Shown: positions 8,688 through 18,815, numbered from the stretch's first letter. The stretch: 64,000 nucleotides of DNA from Eubacterium sp. (GCA_022796875.1 JAAWJJ010000009.1:1-64000), one strand, 5' to 3'. Program-made: numbers and translations. Notes: generated by a model from the sequence alone, not told the origin.

Positions 8688-10106
8688 ATGAAAATTTCCA
8701 TTAACCTGAAACTGATCTTTGCCTATGTCTGTTTCGGTATTGCCGGATTTATTATCATATCCACCTTTACTTTTAACAATGCTTTTCGGCGGATCATGAC
8801 TACCCGGGCCGACGCACTGTACAAACAGGCATATACTTTATCCGCCACCTATACGGACGACTATTATTCCAATAAACTTTCCTTAGCCGACGTTCAATCT
8901 TTGCTGGAAAGAATGGACAGTTACCTTGGCGTGCAGATCTGGATTATCAGCCCCAACGGCCAGATCCTTTTAAACTCGCGCGAAGAAGACGCGTTCCATA
9001 ACGCTTCTTTCCTTGAAAATTTTGATATTGCGGGTTTTGGCGGCCGCACATACCAGACCGGCAATTTTTACGGATACTTTTCGGAAAATCAGTTATCCGT
9101 TTATTCCCCGATCACTTACAACTATAATGTCCGTGGATATGTGCTGATACATATCCCGCTCGCGTCTTTGGAGGATGACGCTTATAATCTGCTCAACACT
9201 GCCTATCTGACATACCTTTTGATCATGATCATATTTCTGGCGCTGCTGCTGCAGCAGATATTTTCCACGAACCGCAATATTCGGAAAATCAACCGCATTG
9301 CTTCGCAATATGCAAACGGCATTTTTGAAAAACCGCTTTCCATACATTCCAATGACGAAATCGGACAGATCGCAGCCTCCGTTTCCTACATGGCACACCA
9401 GCTTGATACTCTGGAAGAAGACCAGCGGAAATTTATTTCCAATGTTTCTCACGATTTCCGCTCCCCCCTTACCTCGCTGAAAGGCTATGTGGAAGCGATT
9501 CTGGACGGAACGATTCCTGCGGAAATGCAGGATAAATACTTAAAGATCATTCTGTTTGAAGCGGAACGGCTGACAAAGCTTTCGGAAAGCCTCCTGGAAT
9601 TAAATAAATTCGGTTCCCACGGCGTCATGCTGGATATCCGTACTTTTGACATCAACAAAACGATCAAGCAGACCGTTCGTACTTTTGAAGGCCTTTGCCG
9701 GGAAAAAAATATTATTTTCAACCTGACGCTGACCGGAGAAGAACTGTATGTGGACGCCGATAAAGGAAAGATCCAGCAGGTATTATACAACCTGATTGAT
9801 AATGCGACCAAATTCAGCAACCCGGAATCTTCGATTGATATCGACAGTTCCATAAAAAACGAAAAAGTATTTATCTCCGTCAAAGACCACGGCATCGGTA
9901 TTCCGCGGGAAAATCAAAAGAAAATCTGGGAACGCTTTTTTAAAAGCGACCTGTCCAGAGGCAAGGATAAAAAAGGAACCGGCCTCGGGCTTTCGATTGT
10001 AAAAGACATTATTCAGTCGCATAATGAAAATATCAACGTCATCAGCACCGAAGGCGCCGGTACAGAGTTTATTTTTACGCTGCCGGCCAGCAAACAGGAT
10101 TATTAA
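8688..10106 (+). CDS. Membrane sensor histidine kinase (HAMP-HisKA-HATPase)
   Basis: The 472-residue kinase is the partner of the preceding response regulator. A first membrane segment spans about residues 8-30, an extracytoplasmic sensor of roughly 135 residues follows, and a second segment lies near 168-190. A HAMP linker leads to the HisKA dimerisation helix with the phosphoacceptor histidine in SNVSHDFRSPL near residue 255. The HATPase domain has the N box (NLIDNATKFS), DHGIGIP and GTGLGLSIVKDI. The sensed signal is unknown. The gene ends at a strong terminator. Confidence 0.95.
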   Translation: MKISINLKLIFAYVCFGIAGFIIISTFTFNNAFRRIMTTRADALYKQAYTLSATYTDDYYSNKLSLADVQSLLERMDSYLGVQIWIISPNGQILLNSREEDAFHNASFLENFDIAGFGGRTYQTGNFYGYFSENQLSVYSPITYNYNVRGYVLIHIPLASLEDDAYNLLNTAYLTYLLIMIIFLALLLQQIFSTNRNIRKINRIASQYANGIFEKPLSIHSNDEIGQIAASVSYMAHQLDTLEEDQRKFISNVSHDFRSPLTSLKGYVEAILDGTIPAEMQDKYLKIILFEAERLTKLSESLLELNKFGSHGVMLDIRTFDINKTIKQTVRTFEGLCREKNIIFNLTLTGEELYVDADKGKIQQVLYNLIDNATKFSNPESSIDIDSSIKNEKVFISVKDHGIGIPRENQKKIWERFFKSDLSRGKDKKGTGLGLSIVKDIIQSHNENINVISTEGAGTEFIFTLPASKQDY

Positions 10107-10157
10107 AAAAGCCGGCACATCTATGATTTTCAATCATTGCTGTGCCAGCTTTTTTAT
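10105..10157. terminator. Bidirectional Rho-independent terminator
   Basis: AAAAAAGCCGGCACA (from 10105) pairs with TGTGCCAGCTTTTTT (to 10155) around a 21-base loop. A and T tracts on both sides let it end both the plus-strand kinase transcript and the minus-strand rplQ transcript, which converge here. Confidence 0.9.
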
Positions 10158-10169
10158 AAAAAATATCTA

Positions 10170-10706
10170 TTATACTAACTCAAGTACTACTTCCAGCGCG
10201 CCGTCGCCTTTACGCTGTCCGATTTTTACAATACGTGTGTAACCGCCGTTACGGTTCGTATATTTCGGTGCGATCTCGTCAAATAATTTTGCTGGTAAAT
10301 CTACTTTCTTCGTATTCTTTTTCCTGCCCTTGCCTTCTGTCGGCACTTCTTTTACAGGATATAATACTTTGATCATCTGATGTCTTGCATGAAGACGGGA
10401 CGGTAAATCTTTTTTGATCGTTTTATCCACTTCATCATATACCGTCACTCTTTTGCCGTCTACGACTTCTTTTACTCTTTTGCCGTCGGCATCTTTACGG
10501 GCAACTTTTGCCTTAACCGTAACTTCTTCAAAATTGTCTTTTTCTTTTACTGCTAATGCAATCAGTTTTTCCGCTATTTTGCGAACTTCTTTTGCCCTTG
10601 CTTCTGTCGTAACGATCTTCCCATGATACAGTAATGCTGTAACCTGGCTTCTGAGCAAAGCTTTTCTCTGATCGGAAGTTCTTCCTAATTTTCTATATTT
10701 TGCCAT
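10170..10706 (-). CDS. rplQ: 50S ribosomal protein L17, long form
   Basis: This is L17, of the large ribosomal subunit near the exit tunnel. It begins [19 protein letters not shown] and ends with the conserved [15 protein letters not shown] block. The length is 178 residues against about 115-130 in most bacteria; the extra sequence is a lysine-rich stretch between about residues 55 and 125 ([26 protein letters not shown]). The ATG at 10706 follows GGAGG by 5 bases; an in-frame ATG four codons upstream lies inside the ribosome binding site. It is the last gene of the alpha operon. Confidence 0.95.
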   Translation of the reverse strand: MAKYRKLGRTSDQRKALLRSQVTALLYHGKIVTTEARAKEVRKIAEKLIALAVKEKDNFEEVTVKAKVARKDADGKRVKEVVDGKRVTVYDEVDKTIKKDLPSRLHARHQMIKVLYPVKEVPTEGKGRKKNTKKVDLPAKLFDEIAPKYTNRNGGYTRIVKIGQRKGDGALEVVLELV

Positions 10707-10903
10707 TTCATCCTCCATATCCGCATCTCCGAATCATTTGTCGGAATATGCTCTCTTTTTTGTGGTACATCGGATAACGCACTCTTTGGTCTTATATATC
10801 CAATGCTGATTTCCTCCACTCATGGAAAGACAGGACGCTGCCCTTTGGACTTATGTATCCTGCCCTGTATGAGTCATCCGATACTTATTATTTCGAGTAC
10901 CGT
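10707..10903. other. rpoA-rplQ spacer with direct and inverted repeats
   Basis: The 197-bp spacer holds a direct repeat (CTTTGGTCTTATATATCC at 10784 and CTTTGGACTTATGTATCC at 10843) and a short flanking inverted repeat (ATCGGAT near 10769, ATCCGAT near 10874). It may fold in the transcript and set the ratio of alpha subunit to L17. No gene is present. Confidence 0.45.
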
Positions 10904-11866
10904 TTATACTTCTTCCCCCGGATTAAGCTGCAATCCAAGTTCTTTTAATTTCGCTAAAACTTCTTCCAAAGACTTACGTCCAAGATTCCGGACTTTCATC
11001 ATATCCTCAGGCGTCTTGTTAATCAATTCTTCTACCGTATTGATACCCGCTCTCTTCAGACAATTGTAGGAACGAACGGAAAGTTCCAGCTCGTCAATGT
11101 TCATCTCCAGCACTTTGTCGATGACATCCGGGTCTTTATCGCTCATAACTTCCACTTCTATTGCTGTTTCAGACAGATTGATAAACAGGTTCAGGTGTTC
11201 ACTCAATACTTTTGCTGCCAGACTGACTGCTTCCACCGGCTCCAGCGTTCCGTTGGTAAATACATCCAGCGTCAGCTTATCGTAATCTGTGATCTGCCCG
11301 ACACGCGTATTCTCTACCGTAAGGTTTACCCGCTCTACCGGCGTATAGATGGAATCTATCGCGATCACACCGATCGGAATATCTTCCCCTTTGTTTTTAT
11401 CGGCGCTGACATACCCCCGCCCTTTTGTGATGGTGAGTTCCATATAAAGTTTGGAATCTGCGCCGCCGTTTAACGTAGCAATGACCAAATCCGGATTCAA
11501 AATCTGAATATCACTGTCAACCTGAATATCCGCTGCTGTCACAACCCCTTCGCCTTCAAATTCTATATAAGCAACTTTCGGCTCATTTGTCAGGCAGTTA
11601 TTCCGTAACGCGAGATTTTTAATATTCATAATGATTTCAGTTACATCCTCTTTAACTCCCGGGACGGAACTGAATTCATGGAGTACCCCGTCAATTTTTA
11701 CCTGGCTGACAGCTGCTCCCGGCAAAGAAGACAACATAATTCTTCTTAACGAATTTCCAAGAGTAGTGCCATAGCCTCTTTCAAGCGGCTCCACGACAAA
11801 TTTTCCATACTTTTTGTCTTCTGAAATTTCGGCAATATCAATTTTTGGTTTTTCAAAATCAAACAC
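10904..11866 (-). CDS. rpoA: DNA-directed RNA polymerase alpha subunit
   Basis: The 320-residue alpha subunit has an N-terminal dimerisation domain ([20 protein letters not shown]) and a C-terminal DNA- and activator-binding domain ([32 protein letters not shown]). The length is normal for the family. It sits in the alpha operon between rpsD and rplQ. Confidence 0.98.
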   Translation of the reverse strand: MFDFEKPKIDIAEISEDKKYGKFVVEPLERGYGTTLGNSLRRIMLSSLPGAAVSQVKIDGVLHEFSSVPGVKEDVTEIIMNIKNLALRNNCLTNEPKVAYIEFEGEGVVTAADIQVDSDIQILNPDLVIATLNGGADSKLYMELTITKGRGYVSADKNKGEDIPIGVIAIDSIYTPVERVNLTVENTRVGQITDYDKLTLDVFTNGTLEPVEAVSLAAKVLSEHLNLFINLSETAIEVEVMSDKDPDVIDKVLEMNIDELELSVRSYNCLKRAGINTVEELINKTPEDMMKVRNLGRKSLEEVLAKLKELGLQLNPGEEV

Positions 11867-11919
11867 GCGAGGATCCCTCCTTTTCGGGTTTCATTGTTCT
11901 GAGCACCCTGTCTGTCTAA

Positions 11920-12513
11920 TTATTTGGAATATAATTCGACAATGAGCATCTCGTTTACAGGCACATCAATTATATCACGGCTCGGTAATTCTTTTATCGT
12001 ACCTTTTAAGTTCTCCTGATCTGCTTCCAGCCATTCCGGAACCAATCTTCCACCTGTAACTTCAAGAATATCTTTATATCTCTGTGAATCCTTACATTTT
12101 TCTTTGATTTCGATGACATCTCCGGCTTTTACCAGATAAGACGGAATCTGTACGTTTCTGCCATTGACAGACACGTGTCTGTGGTCGACAATCTGTCTTG
12201 CTTCTTTCCGTGTTCTTGCGAATCCCAGACGAAAAATAACGTTATCCAGCCTGCGCTCCAGAAGAATCATTAAGTTCGGGCCGGTCATGCCTTTCATCCT
12301 ATCCGCTTTTTCATAGTAATTACGGAAAGGTTTTTCCAAAACTCCGTATATGAATTTTGCTTTCTGTTTTTCTCTTAACTGAAGTCCGTATTCAGACATT
12401 TTCCGGTTGGAACGTTTTAACTGTCTGTTGGATTTTTTATCTATACCTAAATAAACCGGGTCAAGCCCAAGTGATCTGCATCTTTTAAGCACTGGTGTTC
12501 TATTCACTGCCAT
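11920..12513 (-). CDS. rpsD: 30S ribosomal protein S4
   Basis: S4 nucleates small-subunit assembly and binds the 5' domain of 16S rRNA. The 197-residue product starts [19 protein letters not shown]; the ATG at 12513 follows AGGAGG by 8 bases, so the longer frame reaching into rpsK is not used. The S4 RNA-binding domain is seen at [20 protein letters not shown]. The N-terminus lacks the four-cysteine zinc site, so this is the zinc-free form. In Bacillus S4 also represses its own translation. Confidence 0.97.
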   Translation of the reverse strand: MAVNRTPVLKRCRSLGLDPVYLGIDKKSNRQLKRSNRKMSEYGLQLREKQKAKFIYGVLEKPFRNYYEKADRMKGMTGPNLMILLERRLDNVIFRLGFARTRKEARQIVDHRHVSVNGRNVQIPSYLVKAGDVIEIKEKCKDSQRYKDILEVTGGRLVPEWLEADQENLKGTIKELPSRDIIDVPVNEMLIVELYSK

Positions 12514-12530
12514 TGAAAAATACCTCCTGA

Positions 12531-12926
12531 TTAAACTCTTCTGCGTTTTGGCGGGCGACATCCGTTATGAGGTACCGGAGTAACGTCTTTGATACTTGTT
12601 ACTTCCAGACCGCATGCCTGAAGCGCGCGGATTGCTGCTTCCCTGCCAGAACCAGGACCTTTTACCATTACATCAACTGTTTTCAATCCATGAATCAACG
12701 CGGCTTTTGTAGCCGTTTCTGCCGCCATCTGTGCAGCATACGGAGTAGATTTCCTTGAACCTCTGAATCCAAGGCCACCAGCGCTGGCCCATGATAAAGC
12801 ATTGCCTTCAGCATCCGTAATTGTTACGATCGTATTGTTAAAAGATGACTGAATATGTGCCTGTCCACGTTCAACGTTTTTCTTAATACGCTTTTTTGTC
12901 ACTTTTTTTGTAACTTTTTTAGCCAT
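12531..12926 (-). CDS. rpsK: 30S ribosomal protein S11
   Basis: S11 lies in the small-subunit platform and contacts mRNA near the Shine-Dalgarno helix. The 131-residue product has the lysine-rich N-terminus and the conserved end [15 protein letters not shown]. It lies in the standard position between rpsM and rpsD. Confidence 0.97.
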   Translation of the reverse strand: MAKKVTKKVTKKRIKKNVERGQAHIQSSFNNTIVTITDAEGNALSWASAGGLGFRGSRKSTPYAAQMAAETATKAALIHGLKTVDVMVKGPGSGREAAIRALQACGLEVTSIKDVTPVPHNGCRPPKRRRV

Positions 12927-12987
12927 TTCTAAACTAACCTACTTTCTGCTTTCTTTCCTTTTTCTTAATATTTTAACTATTAACTGG

Positions 12988-13023
12988 TTTTACTTGTTTT
13001 TACTTGTTTTTACCTGTTTTTAC
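12988..13023. repeat. 10-bp tandem repeat in the rpsM-rpsK spacer
   Basis: About three and a half copies of a 10-bp unit (TTTTACTTGT) lie between the rpsM stop and the rpsK start. The period is half that of the array upstream of mutS2. Confidence 0.7.
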
Positions 13024-13034
13024 TTAATTCTTAC

Positions 13035-13403
13035 TTATTTTTTCTTATTTGCCACAGTTCTCTTCGGACCTTTTCTCGTCCGCGCATTGTTCTTTGTATT
13101 CTGTCCGCGAACTGGCAGTCCTTTTCTGTGACGGATACCGCGGTAGCAGCCGATTTCCTGCAGCCTCTTGATATTGAGCGCGATCTCACGACGCAAGTCG
13201 CCCTCTACCATCTGAGTTTTGTCGATAACTGCGCTGATCCGTCTTACTTCGTCGTCAGTCAAATCCCTGACACGGGTATCCGGATTTACTTTTGCTTCCG
13301 CCAGAATACGGTTGGAACTTGCTCTGCCAATCCCGTAAATATAAGTCAAACCAATCTCAATGCGCTTTTCCCTTGGTAAATCAATACCTGCGATACGAGC
13401 CAT
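13035..13403 (-). CDS. rpsM: 30S ribosomal protein S13
   Basis: S13 sits in the head of the small subunit and contacts the P-site tRNA and the large subunit. The 122-residue product begins [19 protein letters not shown] and ends in the basic tail [14 protein letters not shown]. The ATG at 13403 has GGAGG upstream; the longer frame to 13475 has no such support. Confidence 0.97.
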   Translation of the reverse strand: MARIAGIDLPREKRIEIGLTYIYGIGRASSNRILAEAKVNPDTRVRDLTDDEVRRISAVIDKTQMVEGDLRREIALNIKRLQEIGCYRGIRHRKGLPVRGQNTKNNARTRKGPKRTVANKKK

Positions 13404-13686
13404 GTGTATCTTGCACCTCCATAAAGTTTTCTTCCTGCCAGACAATGCAGAGTCTGGCATACAGTTCCATAACATAAATCAAACCCATACAGCTCCGGTT
13501 TCCCGGCCTGAAATGTGTGTATGCACCTGATTTACATTTTGCAACAATACAGAATCCTGCTGTTGCTTTTCCAAATATTCACTGCACTTCCTCTCGGTAT
13601 AAAAGAACTGCAGCCCAGTGTTCCCACTGTTTATTATGAATCAGCCCGCCGTACCCGGCGCGCTGCAGCCGCACATAATGAATAGA

Positions 13687-13800
13687 TTAACCCTGTCTTT
13701 GTTTATGTTTCGGGTTTTCGCAAATAATCCTGATGCTTCCTTTTCTCTTGATTACCTTGCATTTTTCGCAAATAGGTTTCACTGATGATCTTACTTTCAT
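13687..13800 (-). CDS. rpmJ: 50S ribosomal protein L36 (zinc-binding form)
   Basis: The 37-codon gene is typical for L36. It starts with the codons for [19 protein letters not shown] and ends HKQRQG. The zinc ligands C11, C14, C27 and H32 are all present, so this is the zinc form. GGAGGAAAGGAGG precedes the ATG at 13800. It lies between infA and rpsM, as in other Firmicutes. Confidence 0.96.
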   Translation of the reverse strand: MKVRSSVKPICEKCKVIKRKGSIRIICENPKHKQRQG

Positions 13801-13944
13801 GTCAAATCCTCCTTTCCTCCTATAGCTCTGAGGGCATAGTATCCCCTCAGGTGATTAAAAGCGTCCGGTATTGATTATATCACAGACGTTTTTTAAAAGC
13901 AATAAAAACTTTTGGGTATTTCCCCCTTTTTTCTTATTTTATTG

Positions 13945-14223
13945 TTTCTTTTCACGGTGTAGAGCCCCCCTGACAGTTTGATCATTTCTTTACAAAGCGG
14001 CTTTATTCATAATTTCTAAAAGTTGACGGTATAAAAAAATATTATCTGCACTTTTTTAACATGGATTTCCGGCTATGCTGCCAGAGCCGGGAAAGCTATC
14101 GGCAAAACGGAAGTTCTGATAACATTTTTTTATACCGCCATACTCTTTAAAAGTTTCAGATAAAGCCGTTTCATAAGGAAATCGATCAAACTGTCAGTGG
14201 ATTCCCAACACCATGAAAAGAAA
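13945..14223. repeat. Palindromic element A (MITE-like) between infA and rpmJ
   Basis: The ends TTTCTTTTCACGGTGT (13945) and ACACCATGAAAAGAAA (to 14223) are inverted repeats. Pairing continues inward with gaps: CTGACAGTTTGATC against GATCAAACTGTCAG, GCGGCTTTAT against ATAAAGCCG, and GGTATAAAAAAATATTATC against GATAACATTTTTTTATACC. The central loop carries the core GGATTTCCGGCTATGCTGCC and GAGCCGGGAAA that recurs in elements B and C. The right end touches the infA stop codon. The transcript of the alpha operon must read through it, so it will form a long RNA hairpin. No open frame of note is inside. Confidence 0.8.
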
Positions 14224-14442
14224 CTATTTATCTCTCCAGATAATTCTGCCCTTTGACAAATCATACGGCGATAATTCGATCGTCACTTTGTCGCCCGGCA
14301 AAATCCGGATATAATTCATCCGCAGCTTTCCGCTGATATGCGCCAGTACCTGGTGTCCGTTTTCTATTTCTACCTGAAACATTGCATTCGGCAGTTTTTC
14401 GATTACCGTGCCTTCTACTTCGATAACATCTGATTTCGACAT
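14224..14442 (-). CDS. infA: Translation initiation factor IF-1
   Basis: IF-1 is the small OB-fold factor that occupies the ribosomal A site during initiation. The 72-residue product starts [19 protein letters not shown] and contains [19 protein letters not shown], as expected. Its stop codon abuts palindromic element A. Confidence 0.97.
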   Translation of the reverse strand: MSKSDVIEVEGTVIEKLPNAMFQVEIENGHQVLAHISGKLRMNYIRILPGDKVTIELSPYDLSKGRIIWRDK

Positions 14443-14456
14443 ATTAAAAACCTCCC

Positions 14457-14738
14457 TTAAACATTTCCTTTTATTTTGTCATTTTTCACTGATCTTTCAT
14501 ATTCTTTCAACGCTTTCCTGATACGCTCATCTTCATTTATAGCGGTATTTTCTAAAATATCGGTAATTTCCCGGGATAATTTTAGAATCGGCTGTATATG
14601 TTTTTTATTCTTTTTTTTCGGACGGTCGGTCTTCTTTAAATCGCCGTCTGTCAAATAGACAAAATCTTCTTCTTCTCTGTAAATCACATATACTTTGTTT
14701 CTGTCATGGCCCATTTTGGACTTCGCCAGCTTATACAT
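14457..14738 (-). CDS. KOW domain RNA-binding protein, L14e-like
   Basis: A 93-residue protein with a KOW-type SH3 fold at the N-terminus ([17 protein letters not shown], then [18 protein letters not shown]) and a charged helical tail. Genes of this kind are usually found between map and infA in Clostridia, where they are annotated as KOW-domain RNA-binding proteins of unknown role. A ribosome- or translation-linked function is likely from the position. The start is taken at 14738, where GGGGGA lies 6 bases before ATG; ATGs two and seven codons upstream fall in or before that site. Confidence 0.85.
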   Translation of the reverse strand: MYKLAKSKMGHDRNKVYVIYREEEDFVYLTDGDLKKTDRPKKKNKKHIQPILKLSREITDILENTAINEDERIRKALKEYERSVKNDKIKGNV

Positions 14739-14770
14739 CTTCATTCCCCCGCTAATCATAGAAAACCATG

Positions 14771-15556
14771 CTACGCCGTCCCGATCCCGGCCCCGATCTC
14801 CATATCCGTTAAAGTCAGGATCTCAGGTCTGCCCGCAGTAATCAGAATCGTGTTTTCATAATGGGCGGACAGAGAACCGTCCTCGGTCACTACCGTCCAG
14901 TCGTCTTCGCACCATTCGACGTCCAGCCGTCCGGCATTTACCATCGGCTCTACTGCAAGCGTCATACCGGAACGCAGTTTTAATCCCCGCCTGTCCTGAT
15001 GAAAGTTCGGTATTTCCGGATCTTCATGCAGACGGCTGCCAATCCCGTGGCCAACCAAGTCTTCTACTACTCCGTAACCGAACCTGTCGCAATAAGAAGC
15101 GATCGCATTTGAAATATCATACAGGTGATTTCCTTCCTCTGCATATTGAATCCCTTCAAAAAAACTCTGTCTTGTTCTTTCGATTAAAAGCTGCGCTTCT
15201 TCTGAGATTTCGCCAATCCCGTGCGTCCTTGCGGCGTCTGCATGATAGCCTTTGTAAATGACACCGATATCCAGGCTAACGATATCGCCTTCCTGCAGGA
15301 AGCGGTGGGCGCTCGGAATCCCATGCACTACTTCATCGTTTACGGAAACGCAAATACTTGCCGGATATCCGTTATAATCTTTAAATGACGGGATGCAGCC
15401 AAAACTGCGTATCATTTCATCGCCTGTTTTATCAATTTCCAGTGTTGACATTCCCGGTTTTAATTGTTTTCCCAAATCCTGATGTACTTTCGCAAGAATT
15501 TTTCCCGCTGCACGCATCAGCTCTATTTCCCTTGCTGATTTAATAGATACTGCCAT
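14771..15556 (-). CDS. map: Methionine aminopeptidase, type I
   Basis: This metalloprotease removes the initiator methionine from new proteins. The 261-residue product has the metal ligands of the pita-bread fold: DIGVIYKGYHADAART, GHGIGSRLHEDPEIPNF and AVEPMVNAG. Type I is shown by the lack of the type II insert. The C-terminus is about ten residues longer than usual. It follows adk by 4 bases in the spc-alpha cluster. Confidence 0.97.
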   Translation of the reverse strand: MAVSIKSAREIELMRAAGKILAKVHQDLGKQLKPGMSTLEIDKTGDEMIRSFGCIPSFKDYNGYPASICVSVNDEVVHGIPSAHRFLQEGDIVSLDIGVIYKGYHADAARTHGIGEISEEAQLLIERTRQSFFEGIQYAEEGNHLYDISNAIASYCDRFGYGVVEDLVGHGIGSRLHEDPEIPNFHQDRRGLKLRSGMTLAVEPMVNAGRLDVEWCEDDWTVVTEDGSLSAHYENTILITAGRPEILTLTDMEIGAGIGTA

Positions 15557-15560
15557 AATC

Positions 15561-16205
15561 TTATGCTCCCAAAACTGCCGTAATATCAGAGAACACTTTT
15601 TCCATCGGCTGTGTGCCGTCTACCGTTTTCAAAATTCCTTTGTTTTTATAATAGTCGATCAACGGCTGTGTCTGTTCGTGATATACAGCTAACCTTTTCT
15701 GCACGGTTTCCGGTTTATCATCATCCCTTAACACGGTTTCGCTCCCGCAGCGGTCGCAGATCCCCTCTTTTTTTGTCGGAATCGTAACAACGTGGTACGT
15801 CGCGCCGCAATTGACGCAGGCGCGCCTGCCTGACATTCTTTTTACGATCCTTTCATCCGAAACGTCGATATCGATTGCAAAATCCAATTTTTCATTTTTC
15901 TTATTTAATGCTGCGCTTAACGCTTCCGCCTGCGGAATCGTTCTCGGGAAACCGTCCAGTACAAAACCGTTTGCACAGTCTTCTTTTCCGATACGGTCCA
16001 CTACCAGATCCATTACCAGTTCATCCGGCACCAATCCGCCGGCATCCATATAAGATTTTGCTTTTTTCCCTAACTCTGTTCCTTCTTTAATATTGGCACG
16101 AAATATATCTCCGGTCGAAATATGCGGAATACCATACTGATCGGCAATCTGTTTTGCCTGTGTCCCTTTTCCTGCCCCAGGTGCTCCTAACATAACTATT
16201 TTCAT
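15561..16205 (-). CDS. adk: Adenylate kinase (zinc-lid form)
   Basis: This enzyme interconverts ATP, AMP and ADP. The 214-residue protein has the P-loop GAPGAGKGTQAKQIA and the AMP-binding LDGFPRTIPQAEAL. The LID carries a CVNC...CDRC zinc site, typical of Gram-positive enzymes. It lies between secY and map, as is usual. Confidence 0.98.
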   Translation of the reverse strand: MKIVMLGAPGAGKGTQAKQIADQYGIPHISTGDIFRANIKEGTELGKKAKSYMDAGGLVPDELVMDLVVDRIGKEDCANGFVLDGFPRTIPQAEALSAALNKKNEKLDFAIDIDVSDERIVKRMSGRRACVNCGATYHVVTIPTKKEGICDRCGSETVLRDDDKPETVQKRLAVYHEQTQPLIDYYKNKGILKTVDGTQPMEKVFSDITAVLGA

Positions 16206-16323
16206 AAAGAAAAGCCTCCATACTATGATAGAGCATCCCCAAAAAGTACTTTGCCGTTATCCTGTGTTCCTCAAAGACTTCCTGAAAATGCTCTTTTTTT
16301 CGATACCGTTTCTTTTTGTATCT

Positions 16324-17640
16324 TTAACTGTCCAAAAATCCCTTATAGTTCCGCACTACCATCTGCGATTCGATCTGTTTTAACGTTTCGATCACGACGC
16401 CGACGACAATGATAATCGACGTACCGCCAAAGGAAACATGCGCCCCAAACATTCCGTTAAAGAAAATCGGGATGATCGCGGCAATAGACAGTCCGATTGC
16501 CCCGATAAAGATAACATAATTTAAAATTTTCGTTAAATACTCACTGGTCGGCTTACCCGGCCGGATTCCCGGAATAAAACCGCCCTGCCGTTTCATATTG
16601 TTTGCGATTTCCAGCGGATTAAAAGTAATCGACGTATAGAAATATGCAAACGCGATAATCAACAGGATATATACGACCATTCCGATGGTGTAAATCGGCT
16701 CTGTCCTGCTGCACCAGTTTGACTGGGATAATCCTTTGAGGATTTTTGCAACCACACCCGTGCCCTCGCCTTTATGAAGCAAAGAGGCAATGACTACCGG
16801 GAACTGCATAATAGACTGAGCAAAAATAACCGGAATAACGCCCGCCGTATTTACTTTTAAAGGAATATGGCTCGACTGTCCGCCGACCTGTTTCCTTCCC
16901 TGGATCTTTTTTGAATACTGTACCGGTATGCGGCGTTCCGCTCCCTGCAATACTACGACGAATACTACCGTTAAAATAATAATTGCCGCAATAACAACGC
17001 CTGCAAGAGTTCCTCTCGCAATCGTCTTGCCTTTAATAAACTGCTCAAACAGCGATCCGAGATCATCCGGCATCTGTGAAATAATATTGATTGTCAAGAC
17101 AATGGAAATACCGTTGCCGACGCCCTTTTCCGTAATACGTTCGCCGATCCACATCAAAACTGCAGAACCCGCCGTCAGCGTAGCTGCTACCGTAATGACG
17201 CTCATTGCATTAAAATCATGCAAATAGCCGCTCCTGCCGAATCCGATCCCCATTGCTACGGATTCAATAAGCGCCAGCGCTACCGTAAGATACCTGGTCA
17301 CTGCAGTAATTTTCTTGCGCCCTTCTTCTCCGTCACGCTGCAGTTCTTCCAGCTTCGGAATGGCAATGGTCAGCAGCTGCATAATAATGGACGAAGTAAT
17401 ATACGGAGTAATATTCAATGCAAAAATCGACATATCCAAAAAGGAACCGCCCGTTACCGCATCAAAAAAGTTGAACGCGTCGTTTGACTGGCTGGCAAAC
17501 CATTGCGAAAAGATTTCCGTATCTACGCCCGGTACAGGAAGCTGAGCGCCGATCCTGATTACAATCAGCATAATAAAAGTAAACAGGATCCGCTGTCTGA
17601 TATCTTTTATTTTAAATGCATTACGCACAGTTTCAAGCAT
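16324..17640 (-). CDS. secY: Protein translocase subunit SecY
   Basis: SecY is the channel of the Sec translocon in the cytoplasmic membrane. The 438-residue protein has the expected ten membrane segments and the family signatures ITPYITSSIIMQLL and GIRPGKPTSEYL. Its start codon overlaps the rplO stop (TAATG), so translation is coupled. A 118-bp spacer separates it from adk. Confidence 0.98.
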   Translation of the reverse strand: MLETVRNAFKIKDIRQRILFTFIMLIVIRIGAQLPVPGVDTEIFSQWFASQSNDAFNFFDAVTGGSFLDMSIFALNITPYITSSIIMQLLTIAIPKLEELQRDGEEGRKKITAVTRYLTVALALIESVAMGIGFGRSGYLHDFNAMSVITVAATLTAGSAVLMWIGERITEKGVGNGISIVLTINIISQMPDDLGSLFEQFIKGKTIARGTLAGVVIAAIIILTVVFVVVLQGAERRIPVQYSKKIQGRKQVGGQSSHIPLKVNTAGVIPVIFAQSIMQFPVVIASLLHKGEGTGVVAKILKGLSQSNWCSRTEPIYTIGMVVYILLIIAFAYFYTSITFNPLEIANNMKRQGGFIPGIRPGKPTSEYLTKILNYVIFIGAIGLSIAAIIPIFFNGMFGAHVSFGGTSIIIVVGVVIETLKQIESQMVVRNYKGFLDS

Positions 17641-18077
17641 TAAATCACCTCAGCTTTTCCACCAAGAGCCTCAATTTTTTCTTTCGCGCTGGCGCTGAAT
17701 GCGTTCGCCTGCACGTTAAGTTTCTTAGTAAATTCTCCATTTCCAAGAATTTTAACTCCGTCGCGTGGATTTTTTACAATGCCTTTTTCTATTAACGTAT
17801 CCACGGTTACAACAGAATCGTTTTCAAAAACTTCTAAAGAAGACACGTTTACTCCAACGATATCTTTGGAATTAATACATGTAAATCCTCTTTTCGGAAG
17901 CCTTCTGTACAATGGCATCTGTCCGCCTTCAAAACCTGGCCTTGGTGCGCCGGAACGTGCTTTCTGTCCTTTATGGCCTTTTCCTGCCGTCTTTCCGTTT
18001 CCTGAACCATGTCCACGGCCCTTTCTGTAACGGTCGCATTTGGAGCCTTTTGCTGGTTTTAAATTAGATAAGTCCAT
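17640..18077 (-). CDS. rplO: 50S ribosomal protein L15
   Basis: L15 is a late-assembly protein of the large subunit. The 145-residue product starts [20 protein letters not shown] and has the long glycine- and basic-rich extension ([19 protein letters not shown]) that threads into rRNA. Its stop overlaps the secY start. Confidence 0.97.
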   Translation of the reverse strand: MDLSNLKPAKGSKCDRYRKGRGHGSGNGKTAGKGHKGQKARSGAPRPGFEGGQMPLYRRLPKRGFTCINSKDIVGVNVSSLEVFENDSVVTVDTLIEKGIVKNPRDGVKILGNGEFTKKLNVQANAFSASAKEKIEALGGKAEVI

Positions 18078-18089
18078 GATAACACCTCC

Positions 18090-18278
18090 TTATTCCTGTA
18101 CTTCTTCTACTTTTACTAAATGCCGAACCTGCTGAACCATACCTCTTGTGCAGGCATTGTCCGGAAGTTCAACCGTTTTGTTTAATTTCCTTAATCCTAA
18201 CGCTGTCACTGTTTTTCTGTGTTTCGGTATTGCACCGATCGTAGATTTTACAAGTGTAATTTTTAATTTCCCTGCCAT
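18090..18278 (-). CDS. rpmD: 50S ribosomal protein L30
   Basis: The 62-residue product starts [20 protein letters not shown], as in bacterial L30. The ATG at 18278 follows AAGGAGG; the longer frame to 18335 overlaps rpsE and is not used. It lies between rpsE and rplO. Confidence 0.96.
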   Translation of the reverse strand: MAGKLKITLVKSTIGAIPKHRKTVTALGLRKLNKTVELPDNACTRGMVQQVRHLVKVEEVQE

Positions 18279-18291
18279 TTCATTTTCCTCC

Positions 18292-18801
18292 TTAAGCGAG
18301 TATCTCTTCCACAGATTTTCCGCGAAGCTTAGCAACCTCTTCCGGGGATTTTAACTGGCTAAGTGCATCAATTGTAGCAAGAACAACGTTCTGCTTGTTG
18401 TTGGAGCCCAATGATTTCGTACGGATATTTTTAATTCCCGCCAATTCGCAGACACTACGCGCCGGACCGCCGGCAATAACACCGGTACCTTCCGGTGCCT
18501 TTTTCAGTAAAACAGACGCCCCGGTATGTTTTCCTGAAATATCGTGTGTAATACTGTTATGGTCATCTAATTTAACGGTAATCAGTTTTTTGGTCGCATC
18601 CTCTTTTCCTTTACGGATCGCTTCAGGGATTTCAGTTGCTTTTCCTAAACCGGCGCCTACATGACCGTTGCCATCGCCTACAACAACCAAAGCCGTGAAA
18701 CGCATGTTACGTCCACCTTTTACAACCTTTGTTACACGTTTGATGGATACCACCTTTTCTGTCAATTCCAATTGGCTGGCATCAATGATTTCACGTTTCA
18801 T
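18292..18801 (-). CDS. rpsE: 30S ribosomal protein S5
   Basis: S5 helps keep decoding accurate and is the site of spectinomycin resistance changes. The 169-residue product has the double-stranded RNA-binding N-terminal domain ([20 protein letters not shown]) and the C-terminal domain ending in the VEEILA tail. Confidence 0.97.
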   Translation of the reverse strand: MKREIIDASQLELTEKVVSIKRVTKVVKGGRNMRFTALVVVGDGNGHVGAGLGKATEIPEAIRKGKEDATKKLITVKLDDHNSITHDISGKHTGASVLLKKAPEGTGVIAGGPARSVCELAGIKNIRTKSLGSNNKQNVVLATIDALSQLKSPEEVAKLRGKSVEEILA

Positions 18802-18815
18802 GTTTGTTTTTCCTC

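Noticed and set aside
13801-13944. Riboswitch or T-box upstream of rpmJ
   Set aside because: Only ordinary AT-rich sequence and a short TGAGG/CCTCA stem are seen next to element A; no riboswitch core is recognisable.
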